A DNA stretch of 64,000 nucleotides from AC-51 sp963749895 (GCA_963749895.1 CAVVOG010000001.1:62001-126000); one strand, 5' to 3'; positions 17,036 to 26,510 are shown, counted from the stretch's first letter. Made by a program: numbers and translations. Notes: a model not told the origin generated them from the sequence alone.

Positions 17036-18283
17036 TCAGCCGTCGAGGACGTCGAGGAACTCGTCGAGATCGGGGGCGACGCTGTACGTCGGCTCGAGGT
17101 AGCCCTCGAGCGCCTCGATCGTCTTGTAGCCGTTGCCGGTGACGAACGCGACCGTCTCCTCGTCGGGACGGATCACGCCCTGCTCGGCGAGGCGTTTGAG
17201 GTTCGCGATCGTGACGCCGCCGGCCGTCTCGGTGAACACGCCCTCGGTCGAGGCCAGCAGCTCGATCCCCTCGACGATCTCGGCTTCCGTGCACCACTCG
17301 ATCGCGCCCTGGGTCTGGCGCGAGACCTGCATCGCGAACATCCCGTCGGCGGGTGAGCCGATCGCGAGCGACCGCGCGATCGTGTCGGGCTTCATAGGTG
17401 TGACCTGCTCGTCGCCGTTCTTGAAGGCCTGGGCCACGGGGCGGCAGCCTTCGGGCTGGGCGCCGGACACGCGGTAGGGCTTCTCCTCGACCGCGCCGAT
17501 CGCGATCAGCTCGGAGAACGCGCGGTGGACCTTCGTGAGGAGCGCGCCGGAGGCGATCGGGACGACGACGTGATCGGGCAGGCGCCAGCCGAGCTGCTCG
17601 GCCACCTCGAACCCGAGCGACTTCGACCCTTCCGCGTAGAAAGGCCGCATGTTCACGTTCACGAACGCCCACGGCAACGCCTCCGCCACCTCGGAGCACA
17701 GCCGGTTCACGGCGTCGTAGTTCCCCTTGACCGCGACGACCTTCGCACCGTAGGCCTCGGTCGCGAGGATCTTCGCGCGCTCGAGATCCTCGGGCACGAA
17801 CACGTAGCAGGGCATGCCGGCCTTCGCGGCGTGCGCCGCGGTCGCGTTCGCGAGGTTCCCGGTGGAGGCGCACGAGATGGCCTCGAACCCGAACGCGCGG
17901 GCCATCGTGATCGCGACGCTGACGACGCGGTCCTTGAACGAGTTCGACGGGTTGACCGAGTCGTCCTTGATCCAGAGCTTCTCGAGCCCGAGCCGCTCGG
18001 CGAGGTTGTCGGCGCGGCGAAGCGGCGTGAAACCGGCCCCGAGGTCGACGCGCTCGATCCCGGGACCGCCGGGCAGCAGGTACTCGTACCGCCAGAGCGA
18101 CAGGGGCCCGGCCTCGACGTCACGACGGAAGTCGTCGCCGTCGAGCGACTGGAGGTCGTACGAAGGCTCGAGTGGACCGAAGCACTCCTCGCAGATCGTG
18201 AGCGGCTCGACCGGGTATTGCTGACCGCAGATCCGGCACTGCAGCGCCGCGGGCGTCGTGATGCCCCTGGCAGTGGTCACCAC
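17036..18283 (-). CDS. thrC: Threonine synthase
   Basis: About 415 residues, PLP fold-type II enzyme converting O-phosphohomoserine to threonine. N-terminal zinc-ribbon-like CRICGQQYPVEP/CEECF, then the PLP lysine in NPSNSFKDR, the phosphate-binding CASTGNLANATAAHA and the C-terminal AFVTGNGYKT. The zinc-ribbon form is common in archaea, actinobacteria and Chloroflexi. Two adjacent GTG codons can serve as start; 18283 is preferred because AGGAG lies 7 bases upstream, and it overlaps the ilvD stop. Coupling to ilvD joins threonine formation to branched-chain synthesis. Confidence 0.92.
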   Translation of the reverse strand: MVTTARGITTPAALQCRICGQQYPVEPLTICEECFGPLEPSYDLQSLDGDDFRRDVEAGPLSLWRYEYLLPGGPGIERVDLGAGFTPLRRADNLAERLGLEKLWIKDDSVNPSNSFKDRVVSVAITMARAFGFEAISCASTGNLANATAAHAAKAGMPCYVFVPEDLERAKILATEAYGAKVVAVKGNYDAVNRLCSEVAEALPWAFVNVNMRPFYAEGSKSLGFEVAEQLGWRLPDHVVVPIASGALLTKVHRAFSELIAIGAVEEKPYRVSGAQPEGCRPVAQAFKNGDEQVTPMKPDTIARSLAIGSPADGMFAMQVSRQTQGAIEWCTEAEIVEGIELLASTEGVFTETAGGVTIANLKRLAEQGVIRPDEETVAFVTGNGYKTIEALEGYLEPTYSVAPDLDEFLDVLDG

Positions 18284-19956
18284 GTCGTCGCTCCTGTGTC
18301 GGCCGACCCGACGGTGCGCGCGTACTTCGCGAGCGCCCCCTGCGTGTACTTGGGCGCGGGCGCGGTCCACTCGGCACGGCGTCGCTCCAGCTCAGCGTCG
18401 TCGACGACCATGTCGATCCGGCGGTTCGCGGCGTCGATCACGATCTCGTCGCCCTCGCGGACCAGCGCGATCGGACCGCCGACGCACGCTTCCGGCGCCA
18501 CGTGTCCGACCGAATACCCCTTCGTGGCGCCGCTGAACCGCCCGTCGGTGATCAGGGCGACGTCCTTGCCGAGGCCGGCTCCGGCCACCGCGGCCGTCAC
18601 CGCGAGCATCTCGGGCATGCCTGGAGAGCCCTTCGGACCCTCGTAGCGGATCACGATCACGTCGCCGGCCTCGATCCGGCCGGCGGCGACCGCGTCGAAC
18701 GCCTCCTTCTCGGAGTCGAACGGCCGGGCACGGCCGCGGAAGTCGAGGGAGGCGGCGCCCGCGGTCTTCATGACGCAGCCGTCCGGCGCGAGGTTGCCGC
18801 GCAGGATCGCGGTCCCGCCCTCGGCGTGGATCGGATCGGCGGCGGGACGTACGACGGTCCCGTCGGGTGCGGGCGGGTCGAGCGCCTTGAGGTTCTCCGC
18901 GATCGTCCCGCCGGTGACCGTCACGCAGTCCCCGTGCAGGAGCCCCATGTCGAGGAGCTCCTTCATCACGACCGGCACACCGCCGACGCGGTCGAGGTCG
19001 CTCATCACGAACCGCCCTGCCGGACGGACGTCGACGAGGTGCGGGGTCCGGCGCGAGATCCGGTCGAAGTCCTCCAACTCGAGCTCCACGTGCGCCTCAC
19101 GCGCGATCGCGAGCAGGTGCAGGACCGCGTTCGTCGATCCGGCGACCGCCATCACGACCGTGATCGCGTTCTCGAAGGCCTCCTTCGTCATGATCTGCCG
19201 CGGACGGAGGTCCATCTCGACCACCTTCGTCGCGGTCAGACCGGTCTCGCGCGCGGCGACCTCTCGCCGGTAGTCGACGGCGGGAGGGCTCGCGCTCCCG
19301 GGCACGGACATGCCCAGGGCCTCGCCGACGCAGGCCATCGTGTTGGCCGTGTACATCCCGGCGCACGACCCGGTGCCCGGGCAGGCGCTGCGCTCGACCG
19401 CCAGCAGCTCGTCGTCGGACATCGAACCCTTCGCGTGGGCGCCCACGGCTTCGAACACGTCCTGGATCGTGACGTCCTTGCCGGCGTACGTACCGGGCAG
19501 GATCGTGCCGCCGTACAGGTAGACGCTCGGCAGGTCCATCCGTGCCATCGCCATCAGCATCCCGGGCTCCGACTTGTCACAGCCGGCGATGCCGACCAGC
19601 GCGTCGAGCCGTTCCGCGTGGACGACCAGCTCGACCGAGTCCGCGATCAGGTCGCGGCTCATCAGCGAGGCCTTCATCCCCTCGTGTCCCATCGCGATGC
19701 CGTCGGACACCGCGATCGTCGTGAACTCGATCGGGACGCAGTCCCCCTGGCGGACGCCCTCCTTCGCCAGCGCGGCCAGCTTGTCGAGGTGGTAGTTGCA
19801 GGGGGTCACCTCGTTCCAGCTGGAGGCCACGGCGACCTGCGGCTTCCCGAAGTCCTCCTCGCTGAAGCCGACGGCCCGGAGCATCGCCCGTGCCGGTGCG
19901 CGCTCGGGGCCTTCGGTGACCTCCCAGCTGCGGGGACGCCTGCGCCCGCTTCCCAT
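18277..19956 (-). CDS. ilvD: Dihydroxy-acid dehydratase
   Basis: 559 residues, Fe-S dehydratase forming 2-oxo acids in valine/isoleucine synthesis. The three cysteine sites are present: EVTPCNYH, GIAGCDKSEPG and CPGTGSCAGMYTANTMAC; the C-terminal barrel carries ITDGRFSGATKGYSVGH. Start ATG 19956 follows GGGAGG. It lies apart from the attenuated ilv operon, in an ilvD-thrC unit, and diverges from the VOC-oxidase operon. TACCGT near 20009-20014 on the minus strand could be its -10 box, with a UTR of about 45 bases; I see no second attenuator there. Confidence 0.95.
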   Translation of the reverse strand: MGSGRRRPRSWEVTEGPERAPARAMLRAVGFSEEDFGKPQVAVASSWNEVTPCNYHLDKLAALAKEGVRQGDCVPIEFTTIAVSDGIAMGHEGMKASLMSRDLIADSVELVVHAERLDALVGIAGCDKSEPGMLMAMARMDLPSVYLYGGTILPGTYAGKDVTIQDVFEAVGAHAKGSMSDDELLAVERSACPGTGSCAGMYTANTMACVGEALGMSVPGSASPPAVDYRREVAARETGLTATKVVEMDLRPRQIMTKEAFENAITVVMAVAGSTNAVLHLLAIAREAHVELELEDFDRISRRTPHLVDVRPAGRFVMSDLDRVGGVPVVMKELLDMGLLHGDCVTVTGGTIAENLKALDPPAPDGTVVRPAADPIHAEGGTAILRGNLAPDGCVMKTAGAASLDFRGRARPFDSEKEAFDAVAAGRIEAGDVIVIRYEGPKGSPGMPEMLAVTAAVAGAGLGKDVALITDGRFSGATKGYSVGHVAPEACVGGPIALVREGDEIVIDAANRRIDMVVDDAELERRRAEWTAPAPKYTQGALAKYARTVGSADTGATTW

Positions 19957-20050
19957 CTCGTGGACCTCCCTCGCTCCCGTGACCTGGCGACGCCGGGCAG
20001 AGGCCCCCACGGTAGCAACGCCGCGGTGACGCCGACGACGGCGCCGTCGA

Positions 20051-20056
20051 TAGGAT
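20051..20056 (+). promoter_or_regulatory. Leaderless -10 box (TAGGAT) for the VOC-oxidase operon
   Basis: TAGGAT lies 7 bases before the ATG at 20064 and overlaps the alternative ATG at 20055, which argues for the later start. Confidence 0.5.
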
Positions 20057-20063
20057 GCGATCG

Positions 20064-20435
20064 ATGGAGGCTCTCGGCCGCGTGAACGGGTTGGTGATCG
20101 ACGGCGCCGACACGATGAGCCTCGCCCGGTTCTGGGCGGAGGTGTTCGGCACCGACATCGACGAGGCGTCGGAGGACGGCCGCTACGTCGACCTGTCGCC
20201 GAACGACCGTGCGCCGCTCCTGCGGTTCCAGCGCGTGCCCGAGGTCAAGACCTCGAAGAACCGCCTCCACCTCGACGTGGAGGTCGAGGACGTGGCGCGT
20301 GCGGTCGAGGAGGTCGAGCGGCTGGGAGGGTCGCTCGTCCATCCCGAGCGGACCGAGTACGGATGGGACTACGCGGTCGTCGCCGACCCCGAGGGCAACG
20401 AGTTCTGCCTGATCAAGGAGGGCGAGGCATCGTGA
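20064..20435 (+). CDS. VOC (glyoxalase-fold) family protein
   Basis: 123 residues from the preferred ATG at 20064 (126 from 20055). Opening strand RVNGLVIDGADTMSLARFW, then NRLHLDVEVEDVARAVEEVE and the final DPEGNEFCLIK strand are typical of the single-domain VOC fold that dimerises to make a metal or ligand site. The stop overlaps the GTG of the first FAD oxidase (GTGA), so it is the lead gene of a four-gene operon. It may act on a reactive product of the oxidases, or bind it; that is inference. Confidence 0.82.
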   Translation: MEALGRVNGLVIDGADTMSLARFWAEVFGTDIDEASEDGRYVDLSPNDRAPLLRFQRVPEVKTSKNRLHLDVEVEDVARAVEEVERLGGSLVHPERTEYGWDYAVVADPEGNEFCLIKEGEAS

Positions 20436-21871
20436 ACGTCCCGACACCCCCGGATCTCGGTCGCTCCTGGTGGTTGCGGGAGGCCCTCGCGCTCCCCGAG
20501 TTCCATGACCCGCGGGCCCCCGCGCTCGTCGGTGACGTCACGGCCGACGTCGTGATCCTGGGCGGCGGCTACACGGGGTTGTGGACCGCGTGGTTCCTGA
20601 AGGAACGCGATCCTGGGATCGACATCGTCCTGCTCGAGGCGGACATCTGCGGCGGTGGACCGAGCGGTCGCAACGGCGGCTTCTGCGACGGGTGGTACGG
20701 CCACGTCGCGGACCTGATCCCGACCTACGGCGCCGCGGCCGCCAAAGAGCTCCTGGACGCCGCCGGTCCCTCGCCCGACGAGATCGGCGCCTGGTGCGAC
20801 GCGCACGGCGTCGACGCGTGGTGGCGCAAGGGCGGCGACCTGGCGGTGGCGTCGGCGTCGGCGCACGAAGGACGATGGGTGGGCACGGTCGATGCCGCCC
20901 GACGCCTGGGGGTCGAGGACCACTACCGCGTCCTGACGGCGGACCAGGTGGCCGAGCGGGTCCGCTCCCCGATGTTCGGTGGCGCGCTGTTCCTGCCCGA
21001 CGCCGCGACGGTCCACCCGGCCCGGCTGGCCCGTGGCCTGCGGCGGGTGCTGCTCGAGCGGGGCGTGCGGATCTACGAGAACACGCCCGCCACGAGGATC
21101 GGGTTCCGACGACCGGTCGTGGTCGAGGCGCCGGGCGGGTCCGTTCGGGCCGCGGAGGCCGTGATCGGGATCGGCGCGTGGGCGACGCCGTGGAAGGCGT
21201 TCAAGCCGATCCTCACGGTGCGTGGCTCGTACATGGTGGTCACCGCGCCCGCCCCGGAGAAGATCGAGGAGATCGGCTGGACCGGCGGCGAGGCGGTCCG
21301 CGACCTGCGCTCGTCGATCCACTACCTGCGCACGACCCCCGACGGGCGGATCGCGTTCGGGCTCGGCGGGCTCCAGCCCGACCTGGCCCGCAAGATCGAT
21401 CCGCGCTACGCCTACGACGAGCGGATGGTCCGCCGGGTCGCAGCGGATCTGTACCGGATGTTCCCCACGTTCGAGGGCGTGCCGATGGAGGCAGGCTGGG
21501 GCGGACCGATCAACGTCAGCGGGTTCACGATGCCGTTCTTCGGGTCGTTGCCGCCGGGCAACGTCCACTACGGCCTCGGCTACACGGGCAACGGTGTGGC
21601 GCCGTCACACCTGGGCGGCAAGATCCTCGCGTCCCTCGTGATGCAGGCGGACGACCCGCTCACCCGCCTGGCCGTCGTCACGCGCGAACCGAAGCGCTTC
21701 CCGCCCGAGCCGATCCGCTCGCCGGGGATGCTGATCGCGAACGACGCGATCCGCCGCAAGGACGACCGTGAAGCCGACGGGCGCGAGGCCGATCTGCTCA
21801 CCGCCTCCATCGCGGGACTCCCGCGCCGGATGGGCTTCAACCTCGGGCCCGGACCTCGGAGGGAACCGTGA
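20432..21871 (+). CDS. FAD-dependent amine/amino-acid oxidoreductase (DAO family), copy 1
   Basis: 479 residues. Rossmann FAD motif ADVVILGGGYTGLWTAW (Gly triad at residues 44-46) and GPSGRNGGF close behind are the pattern of the DAO superfamily branch that includes gamma-glutamylputrescine oxidase. The C-terminal part carries EAGWGGPINVSG and HYGLGYTGNGVAPSHLGG, where the flavin edge closes over the substrate. These enzymes oxidise C-N bonds of amines or N-substituted amino acids to imines. No signal peptide. GTG start overlaps the VOC stop and its own stop overlaps copy 2. Substrate unknown. Confidence 0.87.
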   Translation: MNVPTPPDLGRSWWLREALALPEFHDPRAPALVGDVTADVVILGGGYTGLWTAWFLKERDPGIDIVLLEADICGGGPSGRNGGFCDGWYGHVADLIPTYGAAAAKELLDAAGPSPDEIGAWCDAHGVDAWWRKGGDLAVASASAHEGRWVGTVDAARRLGVEDHYRVLTADQVAERVRSPMFGGALFLPDAATVHPARLARGLRRVLLERGVRIYENTPATRIGFRRPVVVEAPGGSVRAAEAVIGIGAWATPWKAFKPILTVRGSYMVVTAPAPEKIEEIGWTGGEAVRDLRSSIHYLRTTPDGRIAFGLGGLQPDLARKIDPRYAYDERMVRRVAADLYRMFPTFEGVPMEAGWGGPINVSGFTMPFFGSLPPGNVHYGLGYTGNGVAPSHLGGKILASLVMQADDPLTRLAVVTREPKRFPPEPIRSPGMLIANDAIRRKDDREADGREADLLTASIAGLPRRMGFNLGPGPRREP

Positions 21872-23286
21872 TCGACGTTCCCCCCGACCACGGTCGCAGC
21901 TGGTGGCTCCGCGAGTGCCTGGACCTGCCGGAGTTCGCCGGCGAACCCGCGCCGCAGCTCGCCGCCGACACGTCGGCCGACGTCGTGATCGTCGGTGGCG
22001 GGTACACGGGGCTGTGGACCGCCTGGTTCATCACCGAACTCGACCCGGGCGCCGACGTCGTCGTGCTGGAGCAGGACATCTGCGGAGGCGGCCCGAGCGG
22101 CCGCAACGGTGGGTTCGTGAACTCGTTCTGGGGGGAGCTGCCCACCCTCGTCGAGGAGGTCGGCCCGGACGCTGCCCTCCGTCTGTGCGAGGCGGGCGAG
22201 GACTCGGTCCGCGCGATCGGGGAGTTCTGTCGGGAGCACGGGTTCGACGCCTGGTACCGGGCCGACGGCGACCTCGGCGCGGCCTCGTCGGATGCCCAGG
22301 TCGGCGCCTGGGCCGACCAGGTGATCACGGTGGACCGGCTCGGGATCGGCGACCGATTCCAGGTCCTGTCGACCGAACAGGTCCGCGAGAAGGTCGGCTC
22401 GCCGGTGCTCCGTGGCGGGGTGTTCACGACGTACGGCGCGACCGTCCAGCCGGCGAGGCTGGCGCGAGGGCTCCGCACCGCGGTGATGGGCCGGGGCGTC
22501 CGCGTGTACGAGGGCACCCCGGTCTCGCGCTTCGGCACCGGTTCGACGGTGGTCGTCGAGACACCGGGCGGAACCGTCCGCGCCGGCGCGGGCGTGCTCG
22601 CGATGAACGCCTGGGCACAGCATTGGAAGCGGTTCCGGCGGCTGATCACGGTCCGCGGCTCGTACATCGCGCTGACCGCGCCGGCGCCGGAGAGGCTCGA
22701 GGCGCTCGGGTGGACCGACGGGATGGGCGTGTGGGACCACCGGTCCGCTCTCCACTACGCCCGGAACACCCCCGACGGGCGCATCGCGTTCGGGATCGGC
22801 GGGATGCAGCCCAACCTGGCTCGCTCGATCGACCCCCGCTACGCGTACGACGGCGACGCGATCCGGATCGCGATCGAGGACCTGCATCGGATGTTCCCGA
22901 CCTTCGCGGACGTGCCCGTCGAGGCGGCGTGGGGCGGTCCGATCGACGTCAGCGGTCGGCACGAACCGTTCTTCGGGTCGTTCGAGGAGGGGACGGTGCA
23001 CTACGGGCTCGGGTACACGGGCAACGGCGTGGGACCGGCGCACCTGGGTGGGCAGATCCTCGCCCATCGGGCCCTGGGCCGGTACGGCGAGGTCCTCGAG
23101 TTGCCGATCGTGGACCGGGACCCTCGACGCTTCCCACCCGAGCCGATCAGATCCCCGGGCGCGATGGTCGCGAACCACGCGATCCACCGGCGTGATCGCG
23201 CGTTCGACGAGGGCCAAGAGCCCAACCCCTTCACCGACTTCGTCGCGAAGCTGCCGCGGCGCCTCGGCTATAACCTCGGGCCATGA
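21868..23286 (+). CDS. FAD-dependent amine/amino-acid oxidoreductase (DAO family), copy 2
   Basis: 472 residues, clear paralogue of the preceding gene: ADVVIVGGGYTGLWTAWF, GPSGRNGGFVNSFWGE, a shared DPRYAYD segment, EAAWGGPIDVSG and HYGLGYTGNGVGPAHLGG. Differences lie in the substrate-domain middle (GADGDLGAA-type residues and the QHWKRFRRLI helix), where the three copies diverge. Coupled by 4-base overlaps to the copies on either side. The N-terminal PPDHGRSWWLRE helix before the Rossmann fold is also common to copies 1 and 2. Confidence 0.87.
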   Translation: MIDVPPDHGRSWWLRECLDLPEFAGEPAPQLAADTSADVVIVGGGYTGLWTAWFITELDPGADVVVLEQDICGGGPSGRNGGFVNSFWGELPTLVEEVGPDAALRLCEAGEDSVRAIGEFCREHGFDAWYRADGDLGAASSDAQVGAWADQVITVDRLGIGDRFQVLSTEQVREKVGSPVLRGGVFTTYGATVQPARLARGLRTAVMGRGVRVYEGTPVSRFGTGSTVVVETPGGTVRAGAGVLAMNAWAQHWKRFRRLITVRGSYIALTAPAPERLEALGWTDGMGVWDHRSALHYARNTPDGRIAFGIGGMQPNLARSIDPRYAYDGDAIRIAIEDLHRMFPTFADVPVEAAWGGPIDVSGRHEPFFGSFEEGTVHYGLGYTGNGVGPAHLGGQILAHRALGRYGEVLELPIVDRDPRRFPPEPIRSPGAMVANHAIHRRDRAFDEGQEPNPFTDFVAKLPRRLGYNLGP

Positions 23287-24701
23287 CACAGGGACTCCCA
23301 CGCCAGGCCGCGTACTCGTGGTGGTTCGAGGAGGCACGCGACGCGCTCGGGTTCGAACCCACCGCGCCGCTGCACGGCCGGATCACGGCCGACGTCGTGA
23401 TCCTCGGGGGCGGCTACACGGGGATGTGGACCGCCTGGTTCCTCAAGGAGCGCGACCCGTCGCTCGACGTCGTGCTGCTGGAGCAGGAGTTGGCGGGGAG
23501 CGGCCCCAGCGGCCGCAACGGCGGGTTCTGCTACGGGTTCTGGGAGGACCTCGAGGCCCTCGTGCGGTTCTTCGGGGACCGCGACGCCCTGCGGGTCGCC
23601 GAGATCGCGCAACGATCGGTCGGCGAGATCGACAGCTGGGCCCGCGAGCGCGGGGTCGACATCTGGTTCACGCGCGCGGGGCACCTCACCGCGGCGTCGT
23701 CGCCGGCGCAGGACGGGGCGTGGGGTTCGCTCGTGGACGAGGCCCGACGGCTCGGGGTCGCCGACGGACGCTTCGTGGAGCTGAACGAGGACGAGGTCCG
23801 CGCGCGGTGCGACTCGCCGACCTTCGGCGCAGGGCTGCTGCAGCCCGACAACGCGATCCTCCAGCCCGCCCGTCTCGCCCTGGCGCTGCGCGAGGCGTTG
23901 CTCGAGCGTGGGGTGCGGATCCACGAGGAGAGCCCGGTCACCCGCTTCCGTGCCGGGCCGCCCGTCGAGGTCGAGACGCCCGATGGGTCGGTGCGGGCCG
24001 AGCGGGGGGTCCTCGGGTTGGGCGCATGGACCTCGGCCTTGAAGCGGTTCCACCGGACGATCGTGCCGCGCGGCACCTACATCATCGTGACCGCCCCGGC
24101 GCCCGAGCGGCTCGAGGAGGTCGGCTGGACCGGCGGCGAGGGCCTGGCCGACTGGCGGAGCGCCCTGCGGTACTTCCGCACGACCCCGGACGGACGGATC
24201 GCCTTCGGCGCCGCGGCGGCGACCGCAGGCCTCGGGACCGGCCTGGGGCCTCGTCTGCGCTACGACGAGCGCTCGGTCGCGAAGCTCGTCGACGACCTCC
24301 ACCGGTTCTTCCCGTCGTTCCGCGACGTGCCGATCGAGGCTGCTTGGGGCGGACCGATGGACGTGACCGGACGCCATCTCCCGTGGTTCGGGCCCCTCCC
24401 GGGGGGAGCGGTCCACTCCGGGGTCGGCTTCACGGGCGGCGGGGTCGGCCCGACCCACCTGGGCGGGAAGATCCTGTCGGCGCTCACCCTGGGGATCTCC
24501 GACGAGACCACCGCGCTGCCGCTGGTGGGGATGGAGCCGATGCGGTTCCCACCCGAGCCGTTGCTGTCGGCCGGCGCCGCGATGACCCAGGGTGCGATCG
24601 TGCGCAAGGACGAAGCCGAGGATCGCGGCAGCAGCCCCGACCCGCTGACCGGATTCATCGCTCGGCTCCCCCGACGCATGGGCTACGAACTCGGCCCCTG
24701 A
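23283..24701 (+). CDS. FAD-dependent amine/amino-acid oxidoreductase (DAO family), copy 3
   Basis: 472 residues, the most divergent of the three: ADVVILGGGYTGMWTAWF and SGPSGRNGGFCYGFWE at the N-terminus, but AAAATAGLGTGLGPRLRYD where copies 1 and 2 have a GLGGLQP/GIGGMQP run before DPRYAYD, and HSGVGFTGGGVGPTHLGG in place of HYGLGYTGNG. The first motif after the start (AAYSWWFEEA) also differs. Together this suggests a changed substrate. Last gene of the operon, followed by a strong hairpin. Confidence 0.87.
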   Translation: MTQGLPRQAAYSWWFEEARDALGFEPTAPLHGRITADVVILGGGYTGMWTAWFLKERDPSLDVVLLEQELAGSGPSGRNGGFCYGFWEDLEALVRFFGDRDALRVAEIAQRSVGEIDSWARERGVDIWFTRAGHLTAASSPAQDGAWGSLVDEARRLGVADGRFVELNEDEVRARCDSPTFGAGLLQPDNAILQPARLALALREALLERGVRIHEESPVTRFRAGPPVEVETPDGSVRAERGVLGLGAWTSALKRFHRTIVPRGTYIIVTAPAPERLEEVGWTGGEGLADWRSALRYFRTTPDGRIAFGAAAATAGLGTGLGPRLRYDERSVAKLVDDLHRFFPSFRDVPIEAAWGGPMDVTGRHLPWFGPLPGGAVHSGVGFTGGGVGPTHLGGKILSALTLGISDETTALPLVGMEPMRFPPEPLLSAGAAMTQGAIVRKDEAEDRGSSPDPLTGFIARLPRRMGYELGP

Positions 24702-24709
24702 CGAGCCTC

Positions 24710-24742
24710 GCCGGTGGACCCGTCGCCGATGGGTCCTCCGGC
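24710..24742 (+). terminator. Hairpin after the oxidase operon
   Basis: GCCGG-T-GGACCC and GGGTCC-T-CCGGC form an 11-bp stem with one T-T mismatch around a 9-base loop, starting 9 bases after the last oxidase stop. No T-tract follows. Confidence 0.55.
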
Positions 24743-24815
24743 GCTGACGCGTGTCCCCCACGGGGCGAGGATGGGATGAGGCCTACTTCCTCGCGTCGGA
24801 TGGGGGTGACGTGGT

Positions 24816-25715
24816 GTGGATGCCGTGATCCGTGCGGACGCGCTGACCAAGTCCTACGGCAAGAGCCGGGGAGTGATCGACCTGACGTTCGAGGTCGTCC
24901 CCGGCGAGGTGTTCGGGTACCTGGGGCCCAACGGTGCCGGGAAGACCACCACGATCCGGACGATGCTGGACTTCATCCGGCCGACCCAGGGGCGGATCTC
25001 CGTCTTCGGGCTCGATCCGCAACGCGACGGGCCCGAGGTCCGACGGCGGATCGGGTACCTCCCGGGCGAGTTCGGGCTCTACGAACGGCTCACCGGAGAG
25101 GAGTACCTGCGCACGTTCGCGTCGCTGCGGGGCAGGGTGCCCTGGTCGCAGGTCGGCTCGATGGCCGACCGGCTGAAGCTCGAGCTCGGCGTGAAGATCA
25201 AGTCCTTGTCGCACGGGAACAAGCGGAAGCTGGGCCTGATCCAGGCGTTCATGCACGAACCGGAGCTCCTGGTGATGGACGAGCCCACACAGGGCCTCGA
25301 TCCGCTGATGCAGCAGGAGTTCTACGCCTTGATCGACGAGGCTCGCGAACGCGGTGCCACGACGTTCATCTCGAGCCATGTGATGCCCGAGGTCGAACGG
25401 GTCTGCGATCGGGTCGCGATCATCCGCGAGGGGCGGCTGATCACGGTCGCCGACATCGGCGACCTGAAGTCGGCCGCCCTCCGTCGGGTCGAGTTCCACT
25501 TCGACCGTCCCGTTCCGGCCTCCGCCTTCGTCTCGCTGGCGTCGGTGGTGACGGCCGAAGCCAGCGGCGACGAGATCCGCCTGTCCGTGCGTGGACCCCT
25601 CGACGAGGTGGTCAAGGAGGCCGCGCGTCACACGGTCGTGAACGTGGAGACGCACGAGCCGAGCCTCGAGGACGTGTTCCTCGACGTGTACCGCAACGGA
25701 GGGGAGGCGTCATGA
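24816..25715 (+). CDS. ABC transporter ATP-binding protein (ABC-2 exporter type)
   Basis: 299 residues. Walker A GPNGAGKTT (residues 37-45), signature SLSHGNKRKLG (a His in the usual LSGGQ), Walker B LLVMDEPTQGLDP with D155/E156, and the switch His in ISSHVMPEV. The C-terminal 80 residues form the extra domain common in drug/antibiotic-type or NatA-like exporters. GTG start at 24816 within GTGACGTG-rich sequence; no clear ribosome-binding site. Coupled to the permease by a 4-base overlap. Substrate unknown. Confidence 0.9.
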   Translation: MDAVIRADALTKSYGKSRGVIDLTFEVVPGEVFGYLGPNGAGKTTTIRTMLDFIRPTQGRISVFGLDPQRDGPEVRRRIGYLPGEFGLYERLTGEEYLRTFASLRGRVPWSQVGSMADRLKLELGVKIKSLSHGNKRKLGLIQAFMHEPELLVMDEPTQGLDPLMQQEFYALIDEARERGATTFISSHVMPEVERVCDRVAIIREGRLITVADIGDLKSAALRRVEFHFDRPVPASAFVSLASVVTAEASGDEIRLSVRGPLDEVVKEAARHTVVNVETHEPSLEDVFLDVYRNGGEAS

Positions 25716-26506
25716 GCGGACTGATGGCGAAGTCCCTCCGGGACCAACGGCGAGGGACGATCGGCTGGGGGCTCGGGATCGCCGCGATCGCGCTGATGTA
25801 CGCCGCCGTGTACCCGAGCATCCAGGAGAGCGCGTCAGAGCTGCGCGACTACGTCGAGAAGCTCCCCGACGCGATCAAGAACCTGATCGGCGGCGAGGAC
25901 TACACCTCGCCCGCCGGATACCTCCGAAGCGAGTTCTTCTCGACGATGGGGCCGCTGCTCGTGCTGATCTTCGCGATCGGCTCGTCGGCCCGAGCGACGG
26001 CCGGTGAGGAGGAGGCGCGCACGCTCGACCTCCTGCTCTCGACACCGGTGCGACGGCGTCAGGTCCTCGCCGACAAGGCGATCGTGATCGCCGGCGTGTG
26101 CGCCGTGCTCGGCGTCGTGGCGTTCGTGACGATCGCCGTGCTGGGCCCGCCGTTCGACCTCGAGGTCCCGCTCGCGGACCTCGCCGCGGCATGCACGATG
26201 CTGGCGCTCCTCGGCATGGCGTTCGCCGGCATCTCGCTGGCGCTCGGTGCCCTCACGGGGCGGCGCATCGTGGCGAACGCGGTGGCCGGTGGGTTCGCCG
26301 TCGTGGCGTTCATCGTGAACGCGCTGGCCCCCAGCGTCTCGTGGCTGGAGCCGCTGCGACCGCTGTCGCCGCTGCGGTGGTACATGGAGCCCAACAGCCT
26401 CACCGAGGGCATCGCGGCGCTGAACGTCGTCGTGCTCGCCGGGGTCGCCCTCGTCGGATACGCGATCGCCCACGTGGCGTTCGAGCGGCGAGATCTGCAG
26501 GGCTGA
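25712..26506 (+). CDS. ABC-2 type transporter permease
   Basis: 264 residues, six predicted membrane helices, beginning around GTIGWGLGIAAIALMYAAV and including FFSTMGPLLVLIFAIGSSA, the IVIAGVCAVLGVVAF helix and the final VVVLAGVALVGYAIAHVAF. GEEEARTLDLLLSTPVRRRQ is the cytoplasmic coupling loop typical of ABC-2 permeases. The ATG overlaps the ATPase stop. With one ATPase and one permease gene the exporter is presumably a homodimer of each. It is followed by a gene on the other strand after 4 bases. Confidence 0.87.
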   Translation: MSGLMAKSLRDQRRGTIGWGLGIAAIALMYAAVYPSIQESASELRDYVEKLPDAIKNLIGGEDYTSPAGYLRSEFFSTMGPLLVLIFAIGSSARATAGEEEARTLDLLLSTPVRRRQVLADKAIVIAGVCAVLGVVAFVTIAVLGPPFDLEVPLADLAAACTMLALLGMAFAGISLALGALTGRRIVANAVAGGFAVVAFIVNALAPSVSWLEPLRPLSPLRWYMEPNSLTEGIAALNVVVLAGVALVGYAIAHVAFERRDLQG

Positions 26507-26510
26507 GCCG

